Below the pieces are notes generated by a model. The model made no database searches. It worked only from the letters and a program-made list of their open reading frames with translations, and had not been told where the DNA came from. A program made the position numbers and the translations under genes. Positions 37,040 through 45,786 of a stretch of 64,000 nucleotides of DNA are shown piece by piece (the first letter of the stretch is position 1; each line of letters opens with the position of its first letter). The stretch spans positions 2,170,001 to 2,234,000 of the forward strand of contig OZ246946.1 in assembly GCA_965232015.1 (NCBI GenBank). Reading direction: 5' to 3'. The DNA comes from JAJEAO01 sp963667635 (GTDB lineage: Bacteria > Acidobacteriota > Vicinamibacteria > Marinacidobacterales > Marinacidobacteraceae).

Positions 37040-38599
37040 CCCGTCTCCCGTCCGGCGCCGCCCCGGCCCCCTTCCCCGAGCCTCGACGCGCAGTTCGATG
37101 CCGAGCCGGCGGAGCTGGCCCGCCTCGCGTCGCAGCCCGGCGCGCGTCAGGGGGTGACGGTCGAGCCACACCCGAGGGAAGCGGAGCTCGAGGAAGTCGT
37201 CGCCCCCGACCGCCCGGATCCGCGGGAGCGGCTCGCGGCTGCGCCTCCGGCAAAGCAGCACCGCCAGCCGCAGGATCGCCGCAAGCCGCCCGGTCGTCGT
37301 GGGCCCCGCGGCGGTCATCTCCTCGAACCGCCCGGGACGGAGCCTCTGTCGGTGGGTTTCGATGAGCACGGCGAGGAGTTCCTGGTCGTCGCGGGAGAAG
37401 CCCGGCATGTCCGAGTTGCGGACGATGTAGGCGCCGTGGCGGTGGTGGCCGCTGAACGAGACCGAGAGCCCGATCTCGTGAAGCGCCGCCGCCCAGCGGA
37501 GGAACCTCCCGTGGGGGCCGCGTCGGAGGCTCCACCGGCCGCCCAACTGCCGCAGCCCGGCGAGCGCCGTCTCCCGGACCCGCGCCGCCTGCTCCTGATC
37601 CACCCGGTACTGGGCCATCAGGTTCCGGATCGTGGCGTCGCGGACATCGCGGTGTCCCCGTCGCCCGATGAGGTCATGGAGGACTCCTTCGCGCAGCGCC
37701 CCGTCGGTGGCGACCACGCTCTTCAGGTCGAGCGTCTTCATCACCGCGCGCAGGATGGCGACGCCCCCGGGGAAGTCCCACGACCGCTCGAGGCCCAGCC
37801 CCGGAATGGCGTCCGGCCCTCGGGTCAGCCCCTCGACGTGGGCGGCCCGAAGCATGCCGTGACGCAGGCGCTTCAGTCCGCGACGGGTCAGCCCCCCCGT
37901 GGGGCGAAGGAGTCTGGCGGCGGTCCGCACCGTCCCGGAGGAGCCGTAGGCATCCCGCCAGCCCAGCCGGAAAAAGCCCTCTTCGACCGTCTCCAACTCG
38001 CGCCGGGCCTCGGTCTCGGCCGCGGAGAACGAGCGCTTGCGGATGGCGCCTCCCGGGAAGAAGCGGCGGGTGAAGGAGACGCAACCCATGAACAGGCTGT
38101 CGGTGCGCATCGGCGAACCCCCGCTGCCGATGATGAGTTCGGTGCTGCCGCCGCCGATGTCGATCACCAGCCGCCGCTCATCGCCGCGCGGAAGGGTCGA
38201 GGAAACGCCGTGGTAGATGAGGCGGGCCTCCTCCGCGCCCGAGATCACTTCGACGCGCCGCCCGAGCGCCGCGCCGGCCTCTCCGAGCACATCGCGGCGC
38301 TTCTGCAGTTGACGGAAGGCATTCGTCCCCACCGCCCGGGTCTGCGCCTCCGGAATGTCGCGGATCCGCTCCCCGATGCGCGCCAGCGAATCGAGGCACC
38401 GCGTCCAGGTCGCCCCATCGAGGCCCTTGTCGCGGACGCCGGCCGCGAGCCGGACCGATTCGCGGAGCCGGTCCACGACCTCGATGTTGTCCCCGTGGAC
38501 CCGGGCCACCGTCAGGTGGAAGCTGCGGGATCCCAGGTCCACCGCGCCGAAGAGGCCGTCGGGCGTGGAGGGTTCGTCGGGCAGCTCGATATCCCCCAT
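37037..38599 (-). CDS. ppx: Ppx/GppA family exopolyphosphatase / pppGpp phosphohydrolase
   Basis: About 520 residues from ATG 38599 (GTG 38605 also possible). ASKHA-fold phosphatase: FGAVDLGSRSFHL (first phosphate loop), VISGAEEARLIYHGV, VIDIGGGSTELI (second phosphate loop). The C-terminal HD-like part has ALHEIGLSVSFSGHHRHGAYIV, with the paired His expected in the longer Ppx forms. It degrades polyphosphate or converts pppGpp to ppGpp. The stop codon lies within the end of the inverted-repeat element. It is divergent from apaH. Confidence 0.9.
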   Translation of the reverse strand: MGDIELPDEPSTPDGLFGAVDLGSRSFHLTVARVHGDNIEVVDRLRESVRLAAGVRDKGLDGATWTRCLDSLARIGERIRDIPEAQTRAVGTNAFRQLQKRRDVLGEAGAALGRRVEVISGAEEARLIYHGVSSTLPRGDERRLVIDIGGGSTELIIGSGGSPMRTDSLFMGCVSFTRRFFPGGAIRKRSFSAAETEARRELETVEEGFFRLGWRDAYGSSGTVRTAARLLRPTGGLTRRGLKRLRHGMLRAAHVEGLTRGPDAIPGLGLERSWDFPGGVAILRAVMKTLDLKSVVATDGALREGVLHDLIGRRGHRDVRDATIRNLMAQYRVDQEQAARVRETALAGLRQLGGRWSLRRGPHGRFLRWAAALHEIGLSVSFSGHHRHGAYIVRNSDMPGFSRDDQELLAVLIETHRQRLRPGRFEEMTAAGPTTTGRLAAILRLAVLLCRRRSREPLPRIRAVGGDDFLELRFPRVWLDRHPLTRAGLRREAGQLRRLGIELRVEARGRGPGRRRTGDG

Positions 38600-38651
38600 G
38601 CCCACGCGAGAGCACTGAGACCATCTGCTGGCCGGTTACGATCCGCGCGCC

Positions 38652-39503
38652 GTGGCGACGTGGGTGGTGGGCGACGTTCAGGGCTGTTGTAGCACATGGC
38701 GGCGGCTTGCAGACCGCATCGGTTACCGGCGCGGACGGGATCGGGTGTGGTTCGTCGGGGACCTGGTGAACCGGGGACCGGACTCGCTGGGCATGCTGCG
38801 GTGGGTCGTCGAGCAGGGGGACTCGGCGAACTCCGTCCTCGGAAACCACGAACTGCACCTGCTCGCACAGCGCGAGGGGATTCTCGGGGCCCGGCGGCGG
38901 GACACGCTCCGGGACGTACTCGGGGCGCCGGACGCCCGGACGCTATGCGACTGGGTCGCGGCGCGTCCGTTCACCGCGCGGGTGGGATCGTTCCTTCTCG
39001 TCCACGCCGGGCTCCACCCACGCCGGACCGTTCCCGAAGCCGAGCGCCGCGCCACCGCCGCCGCGGAGGCCCTGCGCGGTGACCGGCGGGGCTTTCTGGA
39101 GGCGCTCTACGTGGCGCGCGGCGACCGACCGGGGAGCGGACAGCCGACCGGGAAGCGCGCCCGAAGGCTCGTTCGGGCCGCCCGGGACGCGCGGGTCCTC
39201 ACCGGGATCCGGGGCGTGAACGCGGCGGGCAAGCCGCGGTTCGGGTTCGACGGCGCACCGGAGACGTTGCCGCCACGGCGTCGGCCCTGGTTCGAAGCGG
39301 TGCGGCTCCCCGCCGGGCTCACGGTTCTGTTCGGCCACTGGGCGGCGCTCGGGCTCACCTCCGCCCCGGCCGGGGACGGGCGCGTCGTCGGGCTCGATTC
39401 GGGGTGCGTCTGGGGCGGCTTCCTCACCGCGCTGCGTCTCGAAGACGGTGCCTTCGTGCTGGAGCCGACGGCCCGGGGCGACCGCCGTTCACCAGCATCC
39501 TGA
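38652..39503 (+). CDS. apaH: Symmetrical bis(5'-nucleosyl)-tetraphosphatase
   Basis: 283 residues from GTG 38652. The metallophosphoesterase motifs are complete: GDVQGC, GDLVNRGPDSL, LGNHELHLLA, then VHAGLHP and FGHWAALG. It cleaves Ap4A to two ADP. Length and motif order match ApaH rather than PrpE-like relatives. It is divergent from ppx with 52 bases between the start codons. Confidence 0.93.
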   Translation: MATWVVGDVQGCCSTWRRLADRIGYRRGRDRVWFVGDLVNRGPDSLGMLRWVVEQGDSANSVLGNHELHLLAQREGILGARRRDTLRDVLGAPDARTLCDWVAARPFTARVGSFLLVHAGLHPRRTVPEAERRATAAAEALRGDRRGFLEALYVARGDRPGSGQPTGKRARRLVRAARDARVLTGIRGVNAAGKPRFGFDGAPETLPPRRRPWFEAVRLPAGLTVLFGHWAALGLTSAPAGDGRVVGLDSGCVWGGFLTALRLEDGAFVLEPTARGDRRSPAS

Positions 39504-39539
39504 GGCGCGCCCGCCGCGAGCGACGCCGGCGGCCGAAGA

Positions 39540-40070
39540 TCACTCGCAGGTCGTGGGGGGACGGAGACGGAGCGTCCGCTCGGGAAGGCGCAGGTCCACG
39601 CGCCGGCGGAAGCGGGAGATCCGCTCCATCGTCTCGAGGTCGAGTCGCTTCTTCGCCACGTAGATGCTGATGGGCGTGATCACGACACCGGCCCGGAACC
39701 GCTCGCGCCGCGGCCGGTCGAGGTCCGGCGACTCGGGACCTCGTTCCCGCTCGACCCAGCCTTCGATCGTGAGCCGTTCGAACGCGGGGTTCGCTCCGTC
39801 GAGGCGGTCGTAGAAGGTGAACTGACTCACGATCCGGCCGGGAGCGACGGCCCGCACCCGCCCCTCCTCGGTGCGGATGACGACCTCCCGCAGGCACGGC
39901 GCGACATCGAAGCGCACCGGGACATAGACGCTCCGGGGGAGGACTTCCTCGTCCGGCTCCCACGCTCCGGAGACGGTGGAGGCGATCAGAAGGACCCCGA
40001 GCGCCAGCACCCGGAACCGGGGGCGGACTCGACCCCCGCCCGGCGTCCTCCCGTCTGATCGCCGTGTCAT
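39540..40070 (-). CDS. Exported protein of unknown function
   Basis: 176 residues from ATG 40070 (TTG 40106 lies further upstream). A basic N-terminus is followed by a hydrophobic signal segment (VLALGVLLIASTVSGAW). The mature part is beta-rich and basic, with ISQFTF-like strands (IVSQFTFYDRLDG) and Cys residues near both ends that could pair. No family recognised. It is convergent with apaH, 36 bases apart. Confidence 0.65.
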   Translation of the reverse strand: MTRRSDGRTPGGGRVRPRFRVLALGVLLIASTVSGAWEPDEEVLPRSVYVPVRFDVAPCLREVVIRTEEGRVRAVAPGRIVSQFTFYDRLDGANPAFERLTIEGWVERERGPESPDLDRPRRERFRAGVVITPISIYVAKKRLDLETMERISRFRRRVDLRLPERTLRLRPPTTCE

Positions 40071-40233
40071 GTGCGTGACAATATGACGACACGATGACAG
40101 ATTCAAGGCTCATTCGTGACGCACCGCGAGTCGGAGGCCCCCAGCGTCCCTCACTCTCACCATCGGGGCCGCGCTCCATGCCGCACCGCGACCGGGCTCG
40201 AGGGAGCGCGGGGCGCGGACCGGTCGGCGCCCG

Positions 40234-40869
40234 TCAGTCCACGACGAAGCTGTAGATCTTGAAGCGGCCGTCCTGTTCGACCATGGACCCGAAGAGCCGC
40301 GCCACCATCCGCTCTCCGTCCTCATCACGAAGCGTCAGAACGGTCTCCCGGTGGACCCGGAACGGCCCGTAGTCGGTCACCTGGCCCAGGAAATCCACCG
40401 ACACCAAAGCGAGACGACGTCCGCCGTACCGCCTCAGGGTGGTCGCGAGCGAGTTCCGGCTTCTGGGCTCCATCAGCTCCCAGAGGAACCTGGCGGAAGT
40501 GTTCCGCTCGGGCCGGCTGGCGGGGAGCGCCGGATAGACCGAATGGCGGAATTCGGCCTCGGATAGCGCCAGGCCCTCGAGCGCGGACGCATCCCCCGTC
40601 TCGAGGCCGCCGAGGAACGCGCGGGCCGCGGCTTCAGCCGACGGGGACAGACCCCCGAGCTCGGGAAGATGCGGGTCCGGATCCGGGGCCGCCGCAGCGG
40701 TGAAGCGCAGCGACCCCAGAGGTCCTGTCCGTCGTTCGCGAGCCGTGTCCTGGTCCGAGGGCGTCCTCTCGAGGGCTCCGGCGCACCCGAAGAGGAGAGC
40801 GAACCCGAGAGCGAGTCCGGCGCCGCCCCCCGACCCCCGGACTCCGCCGGCCGAACCCGAGGGAGTCAC
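40234..40869 (-). CDS. Lipoprotein of unknown function
   Basis: 211 residues from GTG 40869. A Gly-rich start and hydrophobic stretch end in LLFGC, a probable lipobox. The mature protein begins with a long acidic low-complexity part, then a helical region (AAARAFLGGLETGD) and a beta-rich C-terminus (ALVSVDFLGQVTDYGPFRVHRETVLTL), resembling small ligand-binding NTF2-like domains. It follows the beta-helix lipoprotein gene by 34 bases and may share its transcript. Confidence 0.7.
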   Translation of the reverse strand: MTPSGSAGGVRGSGGGAGLALGFALLFGCAGALERTPSDQDTARERRTGPLGSLRFTAAAAPDPDPHLPELGGLSPSAEAAARAFLGGLETGDASALEGLALSEAEFRHSVYPALPASRPERNTSARFLWELMEPRSRNSLATTLRRYGGRRLALVSVDFLGQVTDYGPFRVHRETVLTLRDEDGERMVARLFGSMVEQDGRFKIYSFVVD

Positions 40870-40903
40870 CGGAAGGAGGCTCCTCCGAACGGCTCGTCCG
40901 CTG

Positions 40904-42262
40904 TCAGTTCGAGCTCAGGATCGTCCAGCCCTGGAACCAGTCGCCGCCCACATCGCAGGCGCCGATGTAGTTCGTGGCCTCGAAGAAGCCGTCGTTCGGC
41001 GGCATCGCCGCGCCGGTGAGCGCTGGAGACCCCGCGGTCGGGCAGACTCCGAATTCCTCCGGCTCATCGCCGTGGCCCGGGTGGTAGTACGGCTGCTCCA
41101 GCATCGGATCCATCTCCCTGATGCCTGCCCCGGCCGCATTGGCCGAAGCGACGAGGGCCATCACGGACGGGTCCGCCTCACCCTTGTTTCCGCCGTCCCC
41201 GAAGTTCCCGGCCGCGTTGTTGTGGAAGATCGAATTCATCACGACCAGGTTGCCCGCGACGGCCTGCTGGTAGGTGGCCGTCTGGTCCAGTCGCAGTCCC
41301 TCATCCTTGAAGCCCGTCACGATGAAGTTGCCGTACTCGCCCGCCGTGCCCTCTCGGAGCAGCATCCCGATGTCACTCTCGTCACCGAGATCGGTCCCCG
41401 GATCGCCGATCAGGGTGACGTTGTAGAGAGTCGGGCTGGAACGCGGCTCGAGGTCGTTGTTGTCGCTGCTGCTGTCGGCCTCGATCCCGTTGTCCGCGTC
41501 GTCACCGCGCTGCTGGGCGATCCAGAACTGACCGCGACCGGTCCAGCCGTCGGTCCAGTCGAAACTGTCGTCCGCGGTTCCGGTGACGAGGAGGTGCTTC
41601 GCGTCCACCGTGCCGCCGAACCACTCGAAGCCGTCATCCTTGTTGTAGTGGACCTGGACGTAGTCCACCACCGTACCGCTGCCCACACCCTGGAACGCGA
41701 CACCGTTCAGTTCGTTGTCCGGGCTGAACTCGGTACCCGCGAATTCGACTCGGACGAACTTCAGGACGCCGCTGTCGTCGGTCGGATCATCGCCGCCGAA
41801 CTCGCCGGTGTCACCTTCCCCTTCCTTGATGCCGCCGGGCACATTGAGGGGAGCGCGTCCGTTGATGATGAGGCCGCCCCAGTCTCCCCGAGCGCGCTCA
41901 CCGTCCACCTGGTCGCTCGTCATGACGATCGGGGCATCCGCCGTGCCCTCAGCCATGATCCTGCCGCCCCGGCTGATGATGAGCGTCCCGTTGCTCGCAC
42001 TGTCGCCGAAGATCCGAGTTCCCGCTTCGATCGTGAGCGTGACCCCGTCGGCGACGAACACGGCGCCCTGGAGCAGGATTTCACCCGACCAGGTCGTATC
42101 CTCGGAGATCGTGCCGCGGGCCGTTGCCGGACCAGACGACTCCGGTCCAGTGGTCGGCGCCGGAGCGGACGTCGGCGCCGGCGTGGACGAATCGTCTTCG
42201 CACGCCGAGAAGACGAAGAGGGCGGCCGCAAGCACGGCGGCGGTCCGAAGTGTTGTGCGCAT
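40904..42262 (-). CDS. Lipoprotein with right-handed beta-helix-like domain, partner of a TonB receptor
   Basis: 452 residues. The signal peptide ends in the lipobox FSAC, followed by a Pro/Thr/Ser/Ala linker. The body has beta-helix-like turns: TTWSGEILLQGAVFVADGVTLTIE-type strands, GRIMAEGTADAPIVMTS, RGDWGGLIINGRAPLN, NGVAFQGVGSGTVVDYVQVH, DDSFDWTDGWTG and GIEADSSSDNN. I know this pattern from outer-membrane lipoproteins encoded beside TonB-dependent receptors. A Cys pair lies near the end. The ligand is unknown. It is downstream of the TonB receptor with a 150-base spacer containing a G11 run. Confidence 0.82.
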   Translation of the reverse strand: MRTTLRTAAVLAAALFVFSACEDDSSTPAPTSAPAPTTGPESSGPATARGTISEDTTWSGEILLQGAVFVADGVTLTIEAGTRIFGDSASNGTLIISRGGRIMAEGTADAPIVMTSDQVDGERARGDWGGLIINGRAPLNVPGGIKEGEGDTGEFGGDDPTDDSGVLKFVRVEFAGTEFSPDNELNGVAFQGVGSGTVVDYVQVHYNKDDGFEWFGGTVDAKHLLVTGTADDSFDWTDGWTGRGQFWIAQQRGDDADNGIEADSSSDNNDLEPRSSPTLYNVTLIGDPGTDLGDESDIGMLLREGTAGEYGNFIVTGFKDEGLRLDQTATYQQAVAGNLVVMNSIFHNNAAGNFGDGGNKGEADPSVMALVASANAAGAGIREMDPMLEQPYYHPGHGDEPEEFGVCPTAGSPALTGAAMPPNDGFFEATNYIGACDVGGDWFQGWTILSSN

Positions 42263-42385
42263 GGAACATGCCTCCTTCCGGATGCGCTCAGGGGGTCGGA
42301 ACCCCGTTCGTGGGGAGAGAAATCACCGGCCATCCCCTCCGTGATCCGGGGGGCGGATTCACTGCGATATCCGGCCGGAACAGAA

Positions 42386-42396
42386 GGGGGGGGGGG
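42386..42396 (-). repeat. Homopolymer tract G11 (C11 on the coding strand)
   Basis: Eleven consecutive G on the plus strand between the TonB receptor stop (42413) and the lipoprotein start (42262). In the mRNA it is an 11-C tract, 123 bases before the lipoprotein start codon. Confidence 0.9.
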
Positions 42397-42412
42397 AAGC
42401 GGATCAGGTTCC

Positions 42413-45211
42413 TCAGCGGATCGCGTAGGAGAGGCTGAGGGAGAAGGACCGGCCCAGCTTGAAGAGTCGCTGGAGTTCGCCGCCCTGGGTGAATCGGTGT
42501 TCGGAATCGAGCAGGTTGTCGAAGGACGCCCGCAGGCTCAGGCTGTCGAACCGCCTGGTGAAGACCGCGTCGAGGATCCCGCGGCCCTCCTCGTAGATAT
42601 CGGGAAGGCCGACCGACCCCACGTCCACGATGCGGTCGTCGAAGTAGTTGTAGAGGACTCGGACGCTGCTTCCGAGCTCGGGCAGATCCATGTCCAGACT
42701 CAGATTGAACACGTTCGCCGACTGGCCCGCCAGCGGCCGATCCAGGCTCGTCTGCACCTGTCCCGCCACCTCCTCCAGCTCGATCTGCGAATCCACATAG
42801 GTGTAGTTCACGGAGCCCGTGAAGCGCCCGAACGCGCGCCGGGCTTCCAGCTCCACTCCGGTGTTCCGGGCGCCGAGGGCGTTCGTGTACGACGTGCGGA
42901 GCTGAGATGTCGGCTCGACGATCCGCTCGATCGGATTGGTGAAGTCCTTGTAGAACATGCTGATGGCGAAAACCTCGCCGGCGCCGGGGAAGGTCTCGAG
43001 CCGAGCGTCCACGTTTCGGATCAGCGCGCGCTCCAGGCCGGGGTTCCCCACCACCGCGCGCCCACCCACGACATCGGTGAACTCGAAGGGCGCCAACTCC
43101 CGGAACTCGGGACGGTTCACCGTGTGGCTGTAGCCAGCGCGCACGTTCGTCCGGTCGGAGAGGGCATAGACCGCGTTCACGCCGGGCAGCACATCGGTGT
43201 CGTTCAGACTCGCCGTGATCAGCTCCCCGGCGATGGAGAACGGATCGAACGTGTCCACGATCTGTTCGGAACGCTCCACTCGCGCGCCGCCGATGATCCG
43301 AAGGTTGCGGCTGAGCGGCAGGTCGGTCATCGCATAAAACGCCTGGACCGTCTGTTCGGCGCGATACGTGTCGGTGGGCCGAGTCTCCTCGCGGAGCTCG
43401 AAGGCTCGCCCGATGTTCGCCGGCGTGAAGATCATTTCCGGCGTCTGGGAGGTGTCCACCAGCCCGCTGATCCGCGGAGTCAATCGGAAGCGGCGAGAGC
43501 TGAAGTCCCGCTCGCGCATCGTCGCCCGGGGCCCGAGCTTGACGCTGGCCGGGAGGTCGTCCCACTGGGCGAAGAACAGGGTCCAGTCGGCCCCGAGTTC
43601 CACAACCTCGTCATCGAGGTCGTTGAACATGCGAAAGCCGCTTTGCGACTCGTCGGCGAGGACGTAATCCCCGGTGAACGAGTTGAACTCGTAGAGCGTC
43701 TCGCGCAGGTCGGGCTCGTCGCGAGTTGCCCGTGAAAGGGTCGCGTTCCATTCGAGCTGGCTGGCGGCGAGCGTCTGAAAGTAGTGCTCACCGGAGAAGC
43801 GCGAAGAGAGGATGCCTTCCTCCACCCAGAACAGGCGGCTGTTGCGGATGTTCGCGCCCACATCGCTGTTGTAACCCTCGAAGGTGCGGGCCTCGTTCTT
43901 CGAGTTGTGGGTGTAGAAGTTCTCCAGCGCGACCCGGTGGTTCCCGGAGAACTTGTAGGCGAGGTTCCCCACGATCCCGGTGGATGTCTTCGACGATGTG
44001 ATGTCGAAGTCGTAGTCGTTCTGAACGTCCATGTCGCCACCGGAAATCGAGAAGAACGTCTGATCCTCGCTCTGGGTCTGGTGGCTCTCGGAGAAAGTGA
44101 CGCTCACGATGGCGCCGAGCCGGTCCCAACTGTTCCCGGCCACGAAGCTGTAAGACTGGTTGTGTCCGATGCTCTCGTTCACCGGGGACCACACGTTGGA
44201 GAACGATTCGCCCATCGTCTCGAGTTCGGCAGGCGTGAACCCGGCCTCGGTGAATCGGCTCGTACGGACCACCCTGGAATCGGGGATGGAGGAGGGGAGC
44301 GAACGGGTCCCGTCATCCAACCCCAGCCAGTCGCGCCCTCCACCCCGGTAGGAGAGCCCGTCCTGGAAGCTTGTGTTCGTGTTGTAACCCTGCGAGATCG
44401 AGACGTTGATGACCGGCTCGGTGGGGAAGGACAGCGGATCGATCTCCACGAGGCCTCCGGAGAAGTCGGCGGGTTTGTCCGGCAGGTAGGACTTGACCAC
44501 CGACACGCTCTCGATGAGTCCGGTGGGGAAGAGATCCAGCGGCACGACTCGCTTGTCGGGCTCGGTCGTCGGAAGAACGGAGCCGTTCAGCGTCGTGTTG
44601 GAGTAACGCTCACCAAGCCCGCGGACGAACACGTACTGGTTGTCCACCACGGTCAGCCCGGTGACCCGCTTCATGGCCGAGGCGGCGTTCGAGTCCGCGT
44701 TCGCCTTCATCTCGTCGGAGGCGAGGTTGTCGCTGATGGTGGCGGCCTTCTGCCGCTCCACGAGCTGGGCCTCGGCGGTGAACAGCTCGGGCTCGATCAC
44801 TTCTCCGGTGACCACGACCTCCTCGGCGAACCGCTCCATCGTGAGCGCCACGTCGAGCCGGGTGGTTGCTCCGGCCACGACTTCCACGCTGACGGTGACG
44901 TCCTCGTAGCCGGAAAAGCCGACCCGCAGCTCGTGGGGACCGATCGGCAGGGTCAGCGTGAACTGACCGTCGAGCTCGGAGTAGGCGATCGCCCCGGTCT
45001 CCACGACGGTGATCGGCGCGGCCGGGAGTCCGAAGGCGTTGAAATCGTCGCGGACCACGCCGGCGACCTGACCGGTCTCCTCCTGGACCGCGGCCGCGCC
45101 GGGAGGGGGGAGGAGCGCTGCGAAGAAGATCGCCGCGAGGGCGACCTGCAGCCAGCGGCTCGGGTGGGAGAGCGCCATGGCCCTCCGGGGAAGGAATCGC
45201 GTGTCGAACAT
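42413..45211 (-). CDS. TonB-dependent outer-membrane receptor
   Basis: About 932 residues from ATG 45211 (ATG 45178 is an alternative). Signal peptide ending near AAAVQEE. Residues about 55-130 form a carboxypeptidase-regulatory-like beta-sandwich (VAGVVRDDFNAFGLPAAP, PHELRVGFSGYED). Next is a possible TonB-box EEVVVTGEV and the plug (DNLASDEMKANADSNAASAMKR-type segment, then VFVRGLGERYSNTTLNG). The rest is a 22-strand-type beta-barrel ending LSLSYAIR. The substrate is unknown, and the barrel type resembles large-molecule receptors. It is paired with the downstream beta-helix lipoprotein. Confidence 0.93.
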   Translation of the reverse strand: MFDTRFLPRRAMALSHPSRWLQVALAAIFFAALLPPPGAAAVQEETGQVAGVVRDDFNAFGLPAAPITVVETGAIAYSELDGQFTLTLPIGPHELRVGFSGYEDVTVSVEVVAGATTRLDVALTMERFAEEVVVTGEVIEPELFTAEAQLVERQKAATISDNLASDEMKANADSNAASAMKRVTGLTVVDNQYVFVRGLGERYSNTTLNGSVLPTTEPDKRVVPLDLFPTGLIESVSVVKSYLPDKPADFSGGLVEIDPLSFPTEPVINVSISQGYNTNTSFQDGLSYRGGGRDWLGLDDGTRSLPSSIPDSRVVRTSRFTEAGFTPAELETMGESFSNVWSPVNESIGHNQSYSFVAGNSWDRLGAIVSVTFSESHQTQSEDQTFFSISGGDMDVQNDYDFDITSSKTSTGIVGNLAYKFSGNHRVALENFYTHNSKNEARTFEGYNSDVGANIRNSRLFWVEEGILSSRFSGEHYFQTLAASQLEWNATLSRATRDEPDLRETLYEFNSFTGDYVLADESQSGFRMFNDLDDEVVELGADWTLFFAQWDDLPASVKLGPRATMRERDFSSRRFRLTPRISGLVDTSQTPEMIFTPANIGRAFELREETRPTDTYRAEQTVQAFYAMTDLPLSRNLRIIGGARVERSEQIVDTFDPFSIAGELITASLNDTDVLPGVNAVYALSDRTNVRAGYSHTVNRPEFRELAPFEFTDVVGGRAVVGNPGLERALIRNVDARLETFPGAGEVFAISMFYKDFTNPIERIVEPTSQLRTSYTNALGARNTGVELEARRAFGRFTGSVNYTYVDSQIELEEVAGQVQTSLDRPLAGQSANVFNLSLDMDLPELGSSVRVLYNYFDDRIVDVGSVGLPDIYEEGRGILDAVFTRRFDSLSLRASFDNLLDSEHRFTQGGELQRLFKLGRSFSLSLSYAIR

Positions 45212-45329
45212 GACGGCGGAATTGTGGGCGGATCCGGTTGCCCGGGCTTGAACCCCGCAACAACTTCGCGTTACAAATGAGTGACGCCCCGCGAATGCGG
45301 CGTGACGCCCCCTCGACCCGCCAGAGTGC

Positions 45330-45550
45330 AGGCGCGCCGAACTCCCGTCCGGCAAAATGACCGAGGGCATGCGGGCGGCGGCGCCCTATGGAGCGCCGCT
45401 CTCCACCGGTTCTCCCAGTAGGGGTGCGGCACCGGGAAACCACGCTGCTTCAGGTCGCAACCTGATGACCGGCGCTCCATCGTGCCGCTCTGGAGAGCGG
45501 CGCTCCATAGGAGCGCGGCGCTCCATACCGCCGGCGCGCCGGCAGGAGGC
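45330..45550. repeat. Cluster of dispersed hairpin repeats
   Basis: Copies of both repeat styles: GCGCGCCGAACTCCCGTCCGGCA near 45331, TATGGAGCGCCGCTCTCCACC from 45388, GCCGCTCTGGAGAGCGGCGCTCCAT at 45484-45508, and a GCGGCGCTCCATACCGCCGGCGCGCCGGCA junction to about 45545. Located upstream of the TonB receptor gene. Confidence 0.8.
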
Positions 45551-45620
45551 CCCGGCAGAGGGGGGAGAGGTTCGGAGAGGGGGGATCCGTCCTCCCTCTC
45601 CGAGAGAGAACGTGATGCCG

Positions 45621-45759
45621 ATCGCAACCTGGAGCGGAGCGAAGGTTGCGATCTGAGGCGCGAAGCGCCGAGCGGGCCGGGGAAGGGGGCCGCCTTCGCG
45701 GGTTCGCCGGCCTTCACTCCTACGGCTCCAACGACTCTTCGGCCCCCTTCCCCGGCCCG
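45621..45759. other. Three consecutive strong hairpins between pheA and the TonB receptor
   Basis: Perfect stems: ATCGCAACC/GGTTGCGAT (45621-45629 with 45644-45652), GGCGC/GCGCC (45657-45661 with 45665-45669), and a 20-bp stem pairing 45673-45692 with 45740-45759 around a 47-base loop. On the minus strand they begin 28 bases after the pheA stop. They could end the pheA transcript or form a leader; there is no T-run. Confidence 0.6.
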
Positions 45760-45786
45760 CCCGACGTATCCCGGCCCCCGCGCGCG

